Assembly: GCF_001683335.1 (NCBI RefSeq)
Contig: NZ_CP016201.1
Coordinates: forward strand, 2,036,821-2,079,991
Length of the DNA stretch: 43,171 nt
Direction: 5' to 3'
DNA from: Selenomonas sp. oral taxon 126
GTDB lineage: Bacteria; Bacillota; Negativicutes; Selenomonadales; Selenomonadaceae
A program made the translations under genes and the position numbers. The notes below the pieces were generated by a model. The model was not told where the DNA came from, searched no databases, and worked only from the letters and a program-made list of their open reading frames with translations. Shown one piece after another: positions 16,259-24,255 of this stretch. The first letter of the stretch is position 1. Every line of letters begins with the position of its first letter.

Positions 16259-17044
16259 TCATTGATGAGCTTGTGGTGGGAGGGGGACACAGGTGCGTGT
16301 CTCGGGGATGTGTTCATACCCGACAATCTTTGCGGTGACCCCATACAGTTTTGTGAGCCGTTTCTCTGTAATTGTATCGTTTGTCTGTCCCACGAAAAAC
16401 ACGCCGTCCCGCCCCATGATGGCAGTCTGATCTGCACAGTAAAAGGCATGACTTGGTGCATGTGTCGTCATCATAACCGTGATCCCCGCCGCACTGAGTG
16501 TACGGATGCGGTTCATCACGAGCACCTGATTGCCGAAATCGAGGCTCGCCGTGGGCTCGTCCATGCAGAGGAGCTGCGGCTGCTGCGCAATCGCACGTGC
16601 CAAGAGGACAAGCTGCCGCTCTCCGCCGCTGATCTTTGTATAGATCTTTTTTGCAAGATGTTCGATGCCGAGCATCTCAAGTGCGTTGTCAGCAATTTTG
16701 CGATCCTTTTTTCCGGGAATACCGAGACTGCCGACGTGGGCTGCCCGCCCCATCAGCACAACATCGCGGACGGTGAATGGAAACGGAGGCGTGTGTGTCT
16801 GCGGAACATAGGCGATGCGGCGTGCCCGCTCCTGGACTGTCCACGCGGACATATTCTCTCCGGATAGCAAAATTTCACCTGCAAGTGGGGGCAGCAGCCC
16901 CAGAATCGTCTTGAAGAGCGTCGTCTTTCCAACCCCGTTCGGGCCAAGCAGACAGAGGGTCTGTCCGCGCATGACAGAGAACGAAATATTACGAAAGATC
17001 CGTGTGCTGTCGTAGCCGCAGGAAACATTTTTTAGTTCAAGCAT
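16259..17044 (-). CDS. FecCD-type ABC importer, ATP-binding protein
   Basis: A 261-residue ABC ATPase of the FepC/BtuD type. Walker A GPNGVGKTT (about 35-43), Q-loop YVPQTHTP, signature KISGGERQLV (about 133) and Walker B QLLCMDEPTASLD (about 153-165) are all present, with the switch histidine in TTHAPSHAF. I chose ATG 17044 because GAGGAGGAAT precedes it. It energises import by the permease encoded upstream (14-bp gap). Substrates in this class include ferric siderophores, cobalamin, haem and, for MolBCA-like members, molybdate or tungstate. Confidence 0.92.
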   Translation of the reverse strand: MLELKNVSCGYDSTRIFRNISFSVMRGQTLCLLGPNGVGKTTLFKTILGLLPPLAGEILLSGENMSAWTVQERARRIAYVPQTHTPPFPFTVRDVVLMGRAAHVGSLGIPGKKDRKIADNALEMLGIEHLAKKIYTKISGGERQLVLLARAIAQQPQLLCMDEPTASLDFGNQVLVMNRIRTLSAAGITVMMTTHAPSHAFYCADQTAIMGRDGVFFVGQTNDTITEKRLTKLYGVTAKIVGYEHIPETRTCVPLPPQAHQ

Positions 17045-17058
17045 CAACCGATTCCTCC

Positions 17059-18072
17059 TCAGTCCCAGCCATGATGGTATTTGACCAGCAGATAGAGAAA
17101 GAACGGGACACCGAAGAGCGATGTGAGAATCCCAAGCGGGATCTCCATTGTCCACAGGGTGCGTGCGAGGTTATCCGAGGCAAGCAGGAACAGCCCGCCC
17201 ATCAGTGCCGACCCCGGCAAGAGAAAGCGGAAGTCCGGTCCAACGATAAAGCGCACAAGATGCGGCACAATCAGACCGACCAGACCGATGATGCCGGATA
17301 GCGAAACGGCTGCTGCCGTCATGAGCGTGGCACAGAGAATGACGATGAGACGGAGTCGTTCTACGGGAATCCCGAGAGTCTGTGCCTCCTCATCGCCAAA
17401 GGAGAGCAGATTGATCCGCCATCGCAGGAGAAAGAGGGGGATAAATGCCGCGCCCATAAATACGAGCGGAAAGAAGAGGTTGTCGAGTGAGATTGCCGCA
17501 AGACTTCCCATCAGCCAGTAGACGATGACAGGCAGCTTGTCATATGGATCGGCGACATACTTAATCATGGAGAGCAGCGATGTAAAGAGGGTGCTCACAA
17601 TGATGCCCGAAAGGATGATCGCAAGTGTTGTGTTTCCGCCGCGGCAGAACTTTGCGCCGATCACGTACGTGATCCCAACAGCGCACAACCCTCCGAGAAA
17701 CGTTGCCGCATGGACGAAAAAGGAGGGCACACTCCACAGGATCGCGACTGCCGCCCCAAATGCTGCCCCCGCCGAGACACCGAGAATCGCGGGGGAGACC
17801 ATCGGATTGCGGAACATCACCTGATAGGCTGCTCCGGAGACGGAGAGTGCCGCCCCCACCATGACCGCCCCGATGATGCGCGGAAGGCGCAGTTCCATCA
17901 CGACGTGAGAGGCACTGCGTGTTTCCGGCACAAATCCCATCCAGCCGCCGAATACAGAAATGACATCCGCTGCGCTGAGATGGAATCGCCCTAGCAGGAA
18001 GGAAATGAAGATCATCGCAATGAGCAGGAACAGCAATATGGTGAGTTTGAACTGCGGTGAAACGCTGCTCAT
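17059..18072 (-). CDS. FecCD-type ABC importer, permease
   Basis: A 337-residue polytopic protein with about nine to ten hydrophobic segments. FecCD/BtuC motifs include ELRLPRIIGAVMVGAALSVSG (about 62-82), NPMVSPAILGVSAGAAFGA and GIIGLVGLIVPHLVRFIVG (about 268-286), the last near the coupling region. The ATG overlaps the stop of the binding-protein gene (ATGA). It probably forms a homodimer in the inner membrane, since only one permease gene is present. Confidence 0.94.
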   Translation of the reverse strand: MSSVSPQFKLTILLFLLIAMIFISFLLGRFHLSAADVISVFGGWMGFVPETRSASHVVMELRLPRIIGAVMVGAALSVSGAAYQVMFRNPMVSPAILGVSAGAAFGAAVAILWSVPSFFVHAATFLGGLCAVGITYVIGAKFCRGGNTTLAIILSGIIVSTLFTSLLSMIKYVADPYDKLPVIVYWLMGSLAAISLDNLFFPLVFMGAAFIPLFLLRWRINLLSFGDEEAQTLGIPVERLRLIVILCATLMTAAAVSLSGIIGLVGLIVPHLVRFIVGPDFRFLLPGSALMGGLFLLASDNLARTLWTMEIPLGILTSLFGVPFFLYLLVKYHHGWD

Positions 18073-19130
18073 GGGAGGACACGATCCCGTGCGAGCAATG
18101 CATCACACTCCGCATCGCTTAGTTCGTAGTGATAGAAGAGACGATAGTATGCTCTCATCTCCTCGTGCAGATTAATTCCGGATTCCTCGGGATAGAGACG
18201 CGCCGCAAGCCATGAGAGCCCCATAAATCGATTGACGGAGGGGGGGCGTCCCATCCAATCATACGGCTTCGACGGCACACGCAGAACATGCTTCGACTGC
18301 ACTGCGCGCAGTTCTCGCCAAGGAAGCGCAGAGAAGTCTGCCTCTGTTTCGGCTGCAATCACAAGAACCTCCGGATTCCATGCGAGAATCTGCTCCATCG
18401 ACACCTGACTCATCGAGCCTTCGGCTGGTGCTGTTGTCACTGCAATGTTATCGGCAAGCAGGTCAACAATCTGTGCATGGAACGACCCTTTGACGACTGC
18501 CATATTGCCTTGTGCCCCGCCAAGGTAGAGTAGTGATGGCTTGTTTTGGTTTTTTGCAGCGAGTTCCGTGCTGTGTGAATACACCGCGTGACAGTAATCA
18601 GCGAGTGCATTTCCTTCCGTTTCGCGGCCGAGGATTTTCCCAAGTGTACGATATGCCTCATCGGTATTGTCGAGCCGTGCCTCGATGAAGATCACAGGAA
18701 TGCCGAGCGATGCCTGAATCTGATCCATATCCTCGACAATGGTCGCTTTTTTCTCCCCCACGTCAATAATGACCTGCGGGTTGACAGAGAGCACCGCCTC
18801 CTTGTTGAAATTCTTCATGCCGTAAAACTGACCGAGCACGGGAAGATCGCGGTACTGATCCCCTACATAGGGGAGCGCAGCATCTTTCCACTGTCCGGAA
18901 ATACCGACGAGCTTGTCCGGAGCAATGGCAAAGAGTGCCATCTGGGCAAGACCGCCGGATGGTGCGATGCGATCAATCTGCTTTGGAAGCTCGACCGTAC
19001 GTCCTGCAGAATCCGTGAAGGTATATGTCGCGGCGACAGGATTCTCCTTTTCCTCCTGGCCGCATCCGACAAGCAGAATAAGGAGGAGGAATAATACGGT
19101 GAGCAGTGCATTTCTTTTTTTCACAATCAT
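18069..19130 (-). CDS. FecB/MolA-like metal or metal-chelate binding lipoprotein
   Basis: A 353-residue periplasmic-binding protein (PF01497 type) with a lipoprotein signal peptide; the lipobox LLVGC puts the anchored cysteine at residue 23. The start of the mature domain, YTFTDSAGRTVELP, and DRIAPSGGLAQMALFAIAPDKLVG are typical of the siderophore/B12/molybdate class. PYDWMGRPPSVNRFMGLSWLA (about 290-310) recalls binding proteins grouped with Haemophilus MolA, which binds molybdate and tungstate, but similar motifs occur in others. The substrate is therefore undecided. GTG 19124 is an alternative start with better spacing to AAAGGA. Confidence 0.85.
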   Translation of the reverse strand: MIVKKRNALLTVLFLLLILLVGCGQEEKENPVAATYTFTDSAGRTVELPKQIDRIAPSGGLAQMALFAIAPDKLVGISGQWKDAALPYVGDQYRDLPVLGQFYGMKNFNKEAVLSVNPQVIIDVGEKKATIVEDMDQIQASLGIPVIFIEARLDNTDEAYRTLGKILGRETEGNALADYCHAVYSHSTELAAKNQNKPSLLYLGGAQGNMAVVKGSFHAQIVDLLADNIAVTTAPAEGSMSQVSMEQILAWNPEVLVIAAETEADFSALPWRELRAVQSKHVLRVPSKPYDWMGRPPSVNRFMGLSWLAARLYPEESGINLHEEMRAYYRLFYHYELSDAECDALLARDRVLP

Positions 19131-19154
19131 CTTCCTTTCGTTCTCTGTTCACAG

Positions 19155-19183
19155 TTGAATCTGCTGAATCGCTGTGTTATCCT
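19155..19183 (+). promoter_or_regulatory. Promoter of the first DUF364 gene
   Basis: TTGAAT (19155-19160), 17 bp, then TATCCT (19178-19183). It lies about 32 bp before the GTG start at 19215 in the 84-bp gap between divergent genes. The opposite-strand promoter for the binding protein must overlap this region but is not clear. Confidence 0.5.
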
Positions 19184-19214
19184 AGGGTCAACAGATCTGT
19201 GAGGAGGTATTTTT

Positions 19215-19994
19215 GTGAACTACTGGAATCTTTACGATGAGATCATCGACGGATTGCCGCAGGACATCTATATCGACGACTATGCCGTCGGACGCCCGTG
19301 GACGTATGTGCGTGCAGGGGATTTGGTCGGCATCTGCATGACGATCCCTGCGTACAGCCGCCCGCGTCTACGAAAGGAGAGCTTTCTCGGCTGTTCGCTG
19401 CGCGAGGCGGGAGAGTACGTGCGCTCGTGGCAAGGGCAGGAGGCATCCATCGCCGCTGCCGCCATCAACGCATTTTACAATCAGCCGTCCAAGGTGGAGG
19501 CGATGCAGGGATTCCACGGCGAGGATGCGTCCGCCGAAACACTGGATGAGCGCAAGAAGCTGGAAGCATTCGCCATGTATACGGAGCAAATTCGCGGCAA
19601 GAAAGTCGCTGTCATCGGTCACTTTCCGAACTTCCAAAAGAAATGGGAACCGATATGCGACCTCTCCATCCTAGAAATGCAGCCCGAGTGGGGGGACTAC
19701 CCGGCCGAGGCGGCAGAGTTCCTTCTGCCGCAGCAGGACTTTGTCTTTATGACAGGGGCGACCTTTGCCAACAAGACCATGCCGCGCCTCTTAGAGCTCT
19801 CAAAGAATGCCGTGACTGTCCTCGTTGGCCCCTCCGTGCCCATGCATCCATGTCTTTTTGACTACGGTGCAAACGGTCTTTCGGGATTTACAGCAACCGA
19901 TGCTGCACTCGCTGCCGATCTCGTTCATTTCGGCTATGGAACCGATATTGCAAGCTGTGGAAAGATGGCGGACGTTCTTCCACATTTTGTCTGA
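19215..19994 (+). CDS. DUF4213-DUF364 protein, putative heavy-metal chelation (copy 1)
   Basis: A 259-residue protein. The N-terminal half (about 1-100) matches DUF4213, with an enolase N-like fold. The C-terminal half (about 110-250) is DUF364, with GKKVAVIGHFPNF, DLSILEMQPEWGDYPAEAAEF, the glycine motif FMTGATFANKTMPRLLEL and VLVGPSVPMHP. The Desulfitobacterium family structure showed a pocket between the two folds and led to the proposal of metal chelation; no reaction is established. GTG 19215 follows GAGGAGGT. It is divergent from a metal-type ABC importer and convergent with a TonB-dependent receptor, which supports a metal role. Confidence 0.85.
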   Translation: MNYWNLYDEIIDGLPQDIYIDDYAVGRPWTYVRAGDLVGICMTIPAYSRPRLRKESFLGCSLREAGEYVRSWQGQEASIAAAAINAFYNQPSKVEAMQGFHGEDASAETLDERKKLEAFAMYTEQIRGKKVAVIGHFPNFQKKWEPICDLSILEMQPEWGDYPAEAAEFLLPQQDFVFMTGATFANKTMPRLLELSKNAVTVLVGPSVPMHPCLFDYGANGLSGFTATDAALAADLVHFGYGTDIASCGKMADVLPHFV

Positions 19995-20004
19995 ATACAA
20001 CATA

Positions 20005-20049
20005 ACAGAGTTGCCGTACGTTTTCAAAGCGTACAGCAACTCTGTTTTA
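20005..20049. terminator. Bidirectional terminator
   Basis: ACAGAGTTGCCGTACG and CGTACAGCAACTCTGT pair with one mismatch around a 9-base loop, followed by TTTTATG. It separates the DUF364 gene from the convergent TonB-receptor gene. Confidence 0.8.
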
Positions 20050-20059
20050 TGTTGAGCGA

Positions 20060-22057
20060 TTAGAACGTCATATCCACGCCGAGGAGGAAGTTTGCTCCTT
20101 CTGCCGGATGATAGAGCTTGTCCTGATAGTCTTTGTTGAAGATGTTGTTAATGCGCAGGAAGACACCGAGATCCGTCTGCGGCTCATAGCGTAGATCGAG
20201 ATCTGCCGTAAAGTAGCCGGAGCTGTTCGGATACTTTTCACCATTCGTCCATCCGCTCACAGCACGTCCGAGCAGGGTGGAGCGCCATTTGCCCTCGCGA
20301 TAGGTCAGCCCGAGATTCATCATCTGATGGGGGATACCGGCAGCATCGGTCGTCTTCCCATTTGACTTGTCCTCCGCGCTCATCCATGTATAGTTGGCAA
20401 AGGCGGACAATTTCTGTGTGAATTTGTGCTGATAGCCAAGTTCTGCCCCGCGAATCTTGGTCTGGTCGATATTATAAAACGGACCTCCTTTGACAAGGCG
20501 CACAATGCGATCCGTTACATCCGTATAGAATACGGCAAGATCAAGTTCTGCTTTAGGGTTGAAGCGATGCTTCCATCCCAGTTCAAAATTGCGGTCGCGT
20601 TCCGGCTTCGGGACGGGAACATTAGCGCGAATGTTTGCCGCTGCTGACTTTGCTTGCACAAAGACATGCGTGCGTCCTGCCGAGAATCGCAGGGTATCCG
20701 CTTTCGTCAGATCATGCGTGATATTGAGGACGGGATCCGTTGCATGATCCGTGCTCTTTACATTATTTGCATCCTGTGACAGGGACTCATGGCGCACGCC
20801 GAGTGTCATGCGCGTCTTTGTGTCAAAGCTCCATGCGTCCTCAATGTAGAAACTTGTACGCTTATCCGTTCCCTCATCACCTTTGGAGAGGTTGTTGGAA
20901 TCCGTATGCCAGTCAATCTTGACGTACTTTGCACCGAAACTCAGCTGGTGCTTGTCGCCAAGTGCGGTGGAAGCGTTCGCCTCAATGCCGTTTCCTGTGG
21001 AGAACCAGCCACTGCGGTACCATTCCGGTCGGCGGGGATTGTTATAGTTTAGAAGAGCTCCGCCGTCGCTTCTCAATAGATTGTGCACCCACAGATTGTT
21101 TTCATCAATCAAATGATAGTACTTGACATCATACTGCCATCGATCATTTGGACGGCTTTCGTACTGGAGTGCAATGTTGCTCTGTTTGAACCCCTTGTAA
21201 TGCCAGTTGTTCGTTTTGTTCTTCTTTCTATATGACTTCTGCATAGCATCTGAAAGATCATCGACATTGATTGACCAGTTGATATCTGCAGTCAGTGTTT
21301 TTCCCGTTTGTGGATCGATACTGTTGGAGATCTCGCTGTCCATATCGGAGTAATATCCGCTCAATATGAGAGAGGACTTGTCACTCGTTTTGAACTTGAT
21401 CTTACCGTCAAAGTACAGCTTGTCGTTTTCCGCATTCGGCAGATAGCCGCCTGTATGACGCTTTGATGCATTCAGTGCATAGCTGATATTCTTATCGCTG
21501 CCGCTATAGCCGATGCGTGTATCATAGGTATGATGGGAGCCACCGGCGATACTCAGACGGAATTTCCCTGCACCGTCACCGTCCTTCGTTGTCACGAGAA
21601 TGACGCCGCCCTTATAGTCTGTGCCATACTGTACGGGTCCCGGTCCCTTGATGATCTCGACCTTTGCAATACTGTCTGCTGGAATCGTCGAAAGATCAGC
21701 CGCTGCATTCGTAGCAATACCGTTGAGAGGAAACGCAGGGATGCCGTCAATATAGACTTTCGTCTGCCCGACCTCCGCGCCACGAACGCGTACCATCTTG
21801 CTGTCTTTTGCTGCGGGCGCCATATAGAGTCCCGGCACCTGCGAAAGGATATCGGCCAGATCACGATAGCCGCGATCCGCAATCTCCTCTGCCGTGATCG
21901 TGTTCGTTGTCACAAGGTGCTTGTCAACGCCCTCTGCCTCGACTTTGACAGTGTCAGTCTCATATTCCGTGTCGGCGGCGTATGCCTGCGGCAGAAATGC
22001 AAATCCTGCCATGACGGCTGCCACGAGGGCGGTCTGGTACTTCCGTGTTCGCTTCAT
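20060..22057 (-). CDS. TonB-dependent outer-membrane receptor
   Basis: A 665-residue receptor with an N-terminal signal peptide (cleavage near AYAADT, about residue 28). A plug domain (about 45-160) has NTITAEEIADRGYRDLADIL, VRVRGAE, IDGIPAFPLNG and VEIIKGPGPVQYG. A 22-strand-type barrel with alternating aromatic strands ends in a terminal phenylalanine (GVDMTF), the usual BamA signal. It imports a bound substrate across the outer membrane using TonB energy; the ligand (siderophore, haem, B12, other chelate) cannot be read from the sequence. GGAGAGG precedes the ATG. The gene sits upstream of the ABC importer on the same strand but with the DUF364 gene between them, and it has a long 5' leader with its own terminator. 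Confidence 0.93.
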   Translation of the reverse strand: MKRTRKYQTALVAAVMAGFAFLPQAYAADTEYETDTVKVEAEGVDKHLVTTNTITAEEIADRGYRDLADILSQVPGLYMAPAAKDSKMVRVRGAEVGQTKVYIDGIPAFPLNGIATNAAADLSTIPADSIAKVEIIKGPGPVQYGTDYKGGVILVTTKDGDGAGKFRLSIAGGSHHTYDTRIGYSGSDKNISYALNASKRHTGGYLPNAENDKLYFDGKIKFKTSDKSSLILSGYYSDMDSEISNSIDPQTGKTLTADINWSINVDDLSDAMQKSYRKKNKTNNWHYKGFKQSNIALQYESRPNDRWQYDVKYYHLIDENNLWVHNLLRSDGGALLNYNNPRRPEWYRSGWFSTGNGIEANASTALGDKHQLSFGAKYVKIDWHTDSNNLSKGDEGTDKRTSFYIEDAWSFDTKTRMTLGVRHESLSQDANNVKSTDHATDPVLNITHDLTKADTLRFSAGRTHVFVQAKSAAANIRANVPVPKPERDRNFELGWKHRFNPKAELDLAVFYTDVTDRIVRLVKGGPFYNIDQTKIRGAELGYQHKFTQKLSAFANYTWMSAEDKSNGKTTDAAGIPHQMMNLGLTYREGKWRSTLLGRAVSGWTNGEKYPNSSGYFTADLDLRYEPQTDLGVFLRINNIFNKDYQDKLYHPAEGANFLLGVDMTF

Positions 22058-22304
22058 GAATACCTCTCCTTTTCTTCATCACACAAAAATAGACTGTTTC
22101 CCGTACGAAGCGCACGACAAACAGTCCCTGCATGACAAAGAAGCAGTCCGTTCCTGTCGTTTTCCTTTTCGATACGGGAAGGCTGTCGCATTTCTTTGAC
22201 AACCCTGTGAGCAGAAGTGTTCAAAAGAACGCTCGCTCAGGCGAAATATCATAGGCACACAGCCCTTAGATATTTTTGCTCGGAAAACAAAGTTATTTAA
22301 TTGC
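22058..22304 (-). promoter_or_regulatory. Structured 5' leader of the TonB-receptor gene (riboswitch or attenuator candidate)
   Basis: The predicted transcript has about 245 untranslated bases. It contains nested stems: AAATATC with GATATTT (enclosing AGGGCTG), CCTG-AGC with GCTC-ACAGG around an inner GTTC-GAAC hairpin, and GGGTTGTC with GACAGCCT. It ends in a terminator 26 bp before the ATG. I could not match it to the cobalamin, TPP, FMN or SAM classes. A known class I did not recall correctly (for example a NiCo/iron-sensing type) remains possible. Confidence 0.5.
22083..22126 (-). terminator. Leader terminator upstream of the TonB-receptor gene
   Basis: On the minus strand GACTGTTT pairs with AAACAGTC, enclosing a second stem CGTGCG/CGTACG, followed by TATTTTTGTG. 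Its place between promoter and ribosome binding site marks it as an attenuator. Confidence 0.75.
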
Positions 22305-22310
22305 GGTTTA

Positions 22311-22340
22311 ATTCTATCAAATTGTATGTAATACTGTCAA
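22311..22340 (-). promoter_or_regulatory. Promoter of the TonB-receptor gene
   Basis: On the minus strand a perfect TTGACA (22340-22335), 18 bp, and TAGAAT (22316-22311), giving a start near 22304 and the long leader described. Confidence 0.65.
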
Positions 22341-22388
22341 TCTTTATTTTTGATTGAAATCAATGAACGCAGCCTGTCCAACTTCTTC

Positions 22389-22417
22389 TTGCAATTTGTC
22401 CTTATTTTTACTATACT
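22389..22417 (+). promoter_or_regulatory. Promoter of the Mod-like ABC operon
   Basis: TTGCAA (22389-22394), 17 bp, TATACT (22412-22417). It is divergent from the receptor promoter about 50 bp away and starts a leader of about 210 bases. Confidence 0.6.
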
Positions 22418-22423
22418 TTCATA

Positions 22424-22636
22424 AAAATACATATTGTTCCAAGCGATCATTGCTAAGTGCTTTCTGTATATGGGATGATTGCCGGAGCTTCGACTCCCGA
22501 GTCAGGTTGGAAACGAACTGGCTTTCCGTGCTTGAGAAGGAATATCTGCGACAGATGAATGTCATCTGCCTGTTTTTGTGTGTCGTAGGCACGTCCTTCA
22601 AGGGCGTGTCTTTTTTGTATAGGAGGATGTTTTACG
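22424..22636 (+). promoter_or_regulatory. Structured leader of the Mod-like operon (possible Moco/Tuco-type riboswitch)
   Basis: The leader holds a GGAG-CTCC hairpin (near 22484), a stem of about nine pairs capped by a GAAA tetraloop (GTCAGGTTG/CGAACTGGC, 22501-22522), a CAGATG-CATCTG hairpin (22552-22568), and a terminator at 22588-22616. CTTGAGAAGG (22531-22540) can pair with CCTTCAAG (22595-22602) inside the terminator, giving an antiterminator. A GNRA-capped stem and a molybdate-type operon suggest the molybdenum/tungsten cofactor class, but I could not confirm the consensus from memory. Confidence 0.5.
22588..22616 (+). terminator. Leader terminator of the Mod-like operon
   Basis: GGCACGTCC pairs with GGGCGTGTC (9 pairs, G-U included) around TTCAA, followed by six T. 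The ribosome binding site AGGAGG begins five bases later, so it can only serve as a conditional terminator. Confidence 0.8.
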
Positions 22637-23446
22637 ATGCGTTGGAAGAAAGAATTGCTTGTCTTTGGGGTGATGTCGGCTGTGGCTTTGAACGTTGTCG
22701 GCTGTGGGGGGACAGCGGAGCAGCCTTCGAGCAGTACGTCGGCATCCTCGTCGGCGGCTGCGGAGACGGAGAACCTGACGGGGCAGGTGCTGCACGTCTA
22801 CTGTGGTGCGGGGATGCAGAAACCGTTCCAGAAGATTGCAGATGCGTTTCGGGAAAAGACCGGCTGCGATGTGCAGGTAACCTATGCGAATGCAGCGCAG
22901 ATCCAGACGCAGATCAAGACATCGCAGGAGGGGGATTTCTTTATCGCTGGCTCTGAGCAGGAAATAAAGCCAGTGCAGGATTCTGTGAAGGAGAGCAAGC
23001 CGCTCGTCCGGCACATTCCCGTTCTGGCAGTCAGCAAGGGGAATCCGAAGGGCGTTAACAGCCTGAAGTCCCTGACGAGAGGAGATGTCCGCGTGGTGAT
23101 GGGCGATGCCCAATCGACGGCAATCGGAAAGCTGTCCGAAAAGGCGTTTCAGGATGCAGGAATCAAGGAGGCTCTGAATATCACGTCGACCACGACGACA
23201 GCACCCCAGATGGCGACGCTCCTCTCCATGCAGGAGGCAGATGCTGCGATTCTCTGGAAGGAGAATTGCGGGGATGGTGTGGATATTGTTCCGACGGATG
23301 ATCTGAAACCGTATATCAAGACGATTCCGGCGGCACGTCTGAAGTTCCAGTCCGACAATCGGGCGGCGGATGTTTTTTCGACGTTCTTGGATAGTGACGA
23401 AGCCCATGAGATCTGGAAATCGTTTGGCTATGAACTTGTCTCATGA
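22637..23446 (+). CDS. Molybdate-type ABC importer, binding lipoprotein
   Basis: A 269-residue binding protein with a lipoprotein signal peptide (VVGC, cysteine 23) and a serine-rich linker to about residue 48. The mature part starts VLHVYCGAGMQKPFQKIADAF and continues with EKTGCDVQVTYANAAQIQTQI, a pattern of the ModA/WtpA group of oxyanion-binding proteins. It lacks the ATTTS motif of TupA. The ligand is probably molybdate or tungstate, by family and neighbours. ATG 22637 follows AGGAGG, and the stop overlaps the permease start (ATGA). Confidence 0.82.
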   Translation: MRWKKELLVFGVMSAVALNVVGCGGTAEQPSSSTSASSSAAAETENLTGQVLHVYCGAGMQKPFQKIADAFREKTGCDVQVTYANAAQIQTQIKTSQEGDFFIAGSEQEIKPVQDSVKESKPLVRHIPVLAVSKGNPKGVNSLKSLTRGDVRVVMGDAQSTAIGKLSEKAFQDAGIKEALNITSTTTTAPQMATLLSMQEADAAILWKENCGDGVDIVPTDDLKPYIKTIPAARLKFQSDNRAADVFSTFLDSDEAHEIWKSFGYELVS

Positions 23447-24255
23447 GGAACTTGGGTGCTGATCCGTTCCTGATGCTCTGCTTTTTCATAACGCTGCTGG
23501 TGTTTGTGCTCATTGGCGGCAATATTTCCATTATCCTGTTGGATGGTTTGCGGACGCTGCCACAGCATCTTTTGGATGTGGAGAACCAATTTGCATTGGT
23601 GCTCAGTGTGCGATGTGCCAGCATTTCTACAGCACTTTGTTTTCTGCTTGCTGTACCGACAGCGTATATGCTCACGCGGGAGCAGCTGCCGTGCAGGCGT
23701 GTGGTCGAGGTGATCTTGGAGCTGACGATGTCTCTGCCATACATTGTGTTGGGGCTGAGTCTGCTGATTCTGTTTTCGTCGCCGCTTGGCAAGGAGCTGA
23801 AGGCAGCGGGGCTGCCGGTGGTATTTGATACCAATGGGATCATCATGGCGCAGCTTGTTGTGAATCTCCCGTTTGCGATCAAGCTCTGTGTGATGGCACT
23901 GCAGGGGGTAGATCATAAGGTGGAGTTGGTGGCGGGGCTGCTCGGTGCATCGCCGTGGCAGCGGTTCCGAACGATCCTGCTGCCGCTGTGCCGCAACGCC
24001 TTGATCGGCTCTCTGGTGCTGATTTGGTCGCGCGCACTGGGGGAGTTTGGTGCGACCTTGATGTTGGTGGGTGTGACGCGGATGAAAACGGAAACGCTGC
24101 CAGGCAACATCTATCTGAATGTGAGCAGCAATGATCTGGACAGTGCCATGGCAAGTGCCTTTGTTCTGCTGCTCTTGTCAGGGCTCTCCCTAGCGGCATC
24201 CAATCTGCTGACGGGACGAGAGGGGGAGCGAAGACGCTATGCAGCCGGAGGCTGA
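23443..24255 (+). CDS. Molybdate-type ABC importer, permease
   Basis: A 270-residue membrane protein with about six hydrophobic segments. The cytoplasmic coupling motif is ELVAGLLGASPWQRFRTILLP (about 165-185, EAA loop), followed by SRALGEFGATLMLVG, typical of ModB/CysT/PotB permeases. It starts at ATG 23443, overlapping the binding-protein stop by 4 bp, and overlaps the ATPase gene by 17 bp, so the three are translationally coupled. Confidence 0.88.
   Translation: MRNLGADPFLMLCFFITLLVFVLIGGNISIILLDGLRTLPQHLLDVENQFALVLSVRCASISTALCFLLAVPTAYMLTREQLPCRRVVEVILELTMSLPYIVLGLSLLILFSSPLGKELKAAGLPVVFDTNGIIMAQLVVNLPFAIKLCVMALQGVDHKVELVAGLLGASPWQRFRTILLPLCRNALIGSLVLIWSRALGEFGATLMLVGVTRMKTETLPGNIYLNVSSNDLDSAMASAFVLLLLSGLSLAASNLLTGREGERRRYAAGG

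Noticed and set aside
22058-22304. Cobalamin riboswitch before the TonB-receptor gene
   Set aside because: The conserved B12-box pattern was not found in the leader, so the class is left open.
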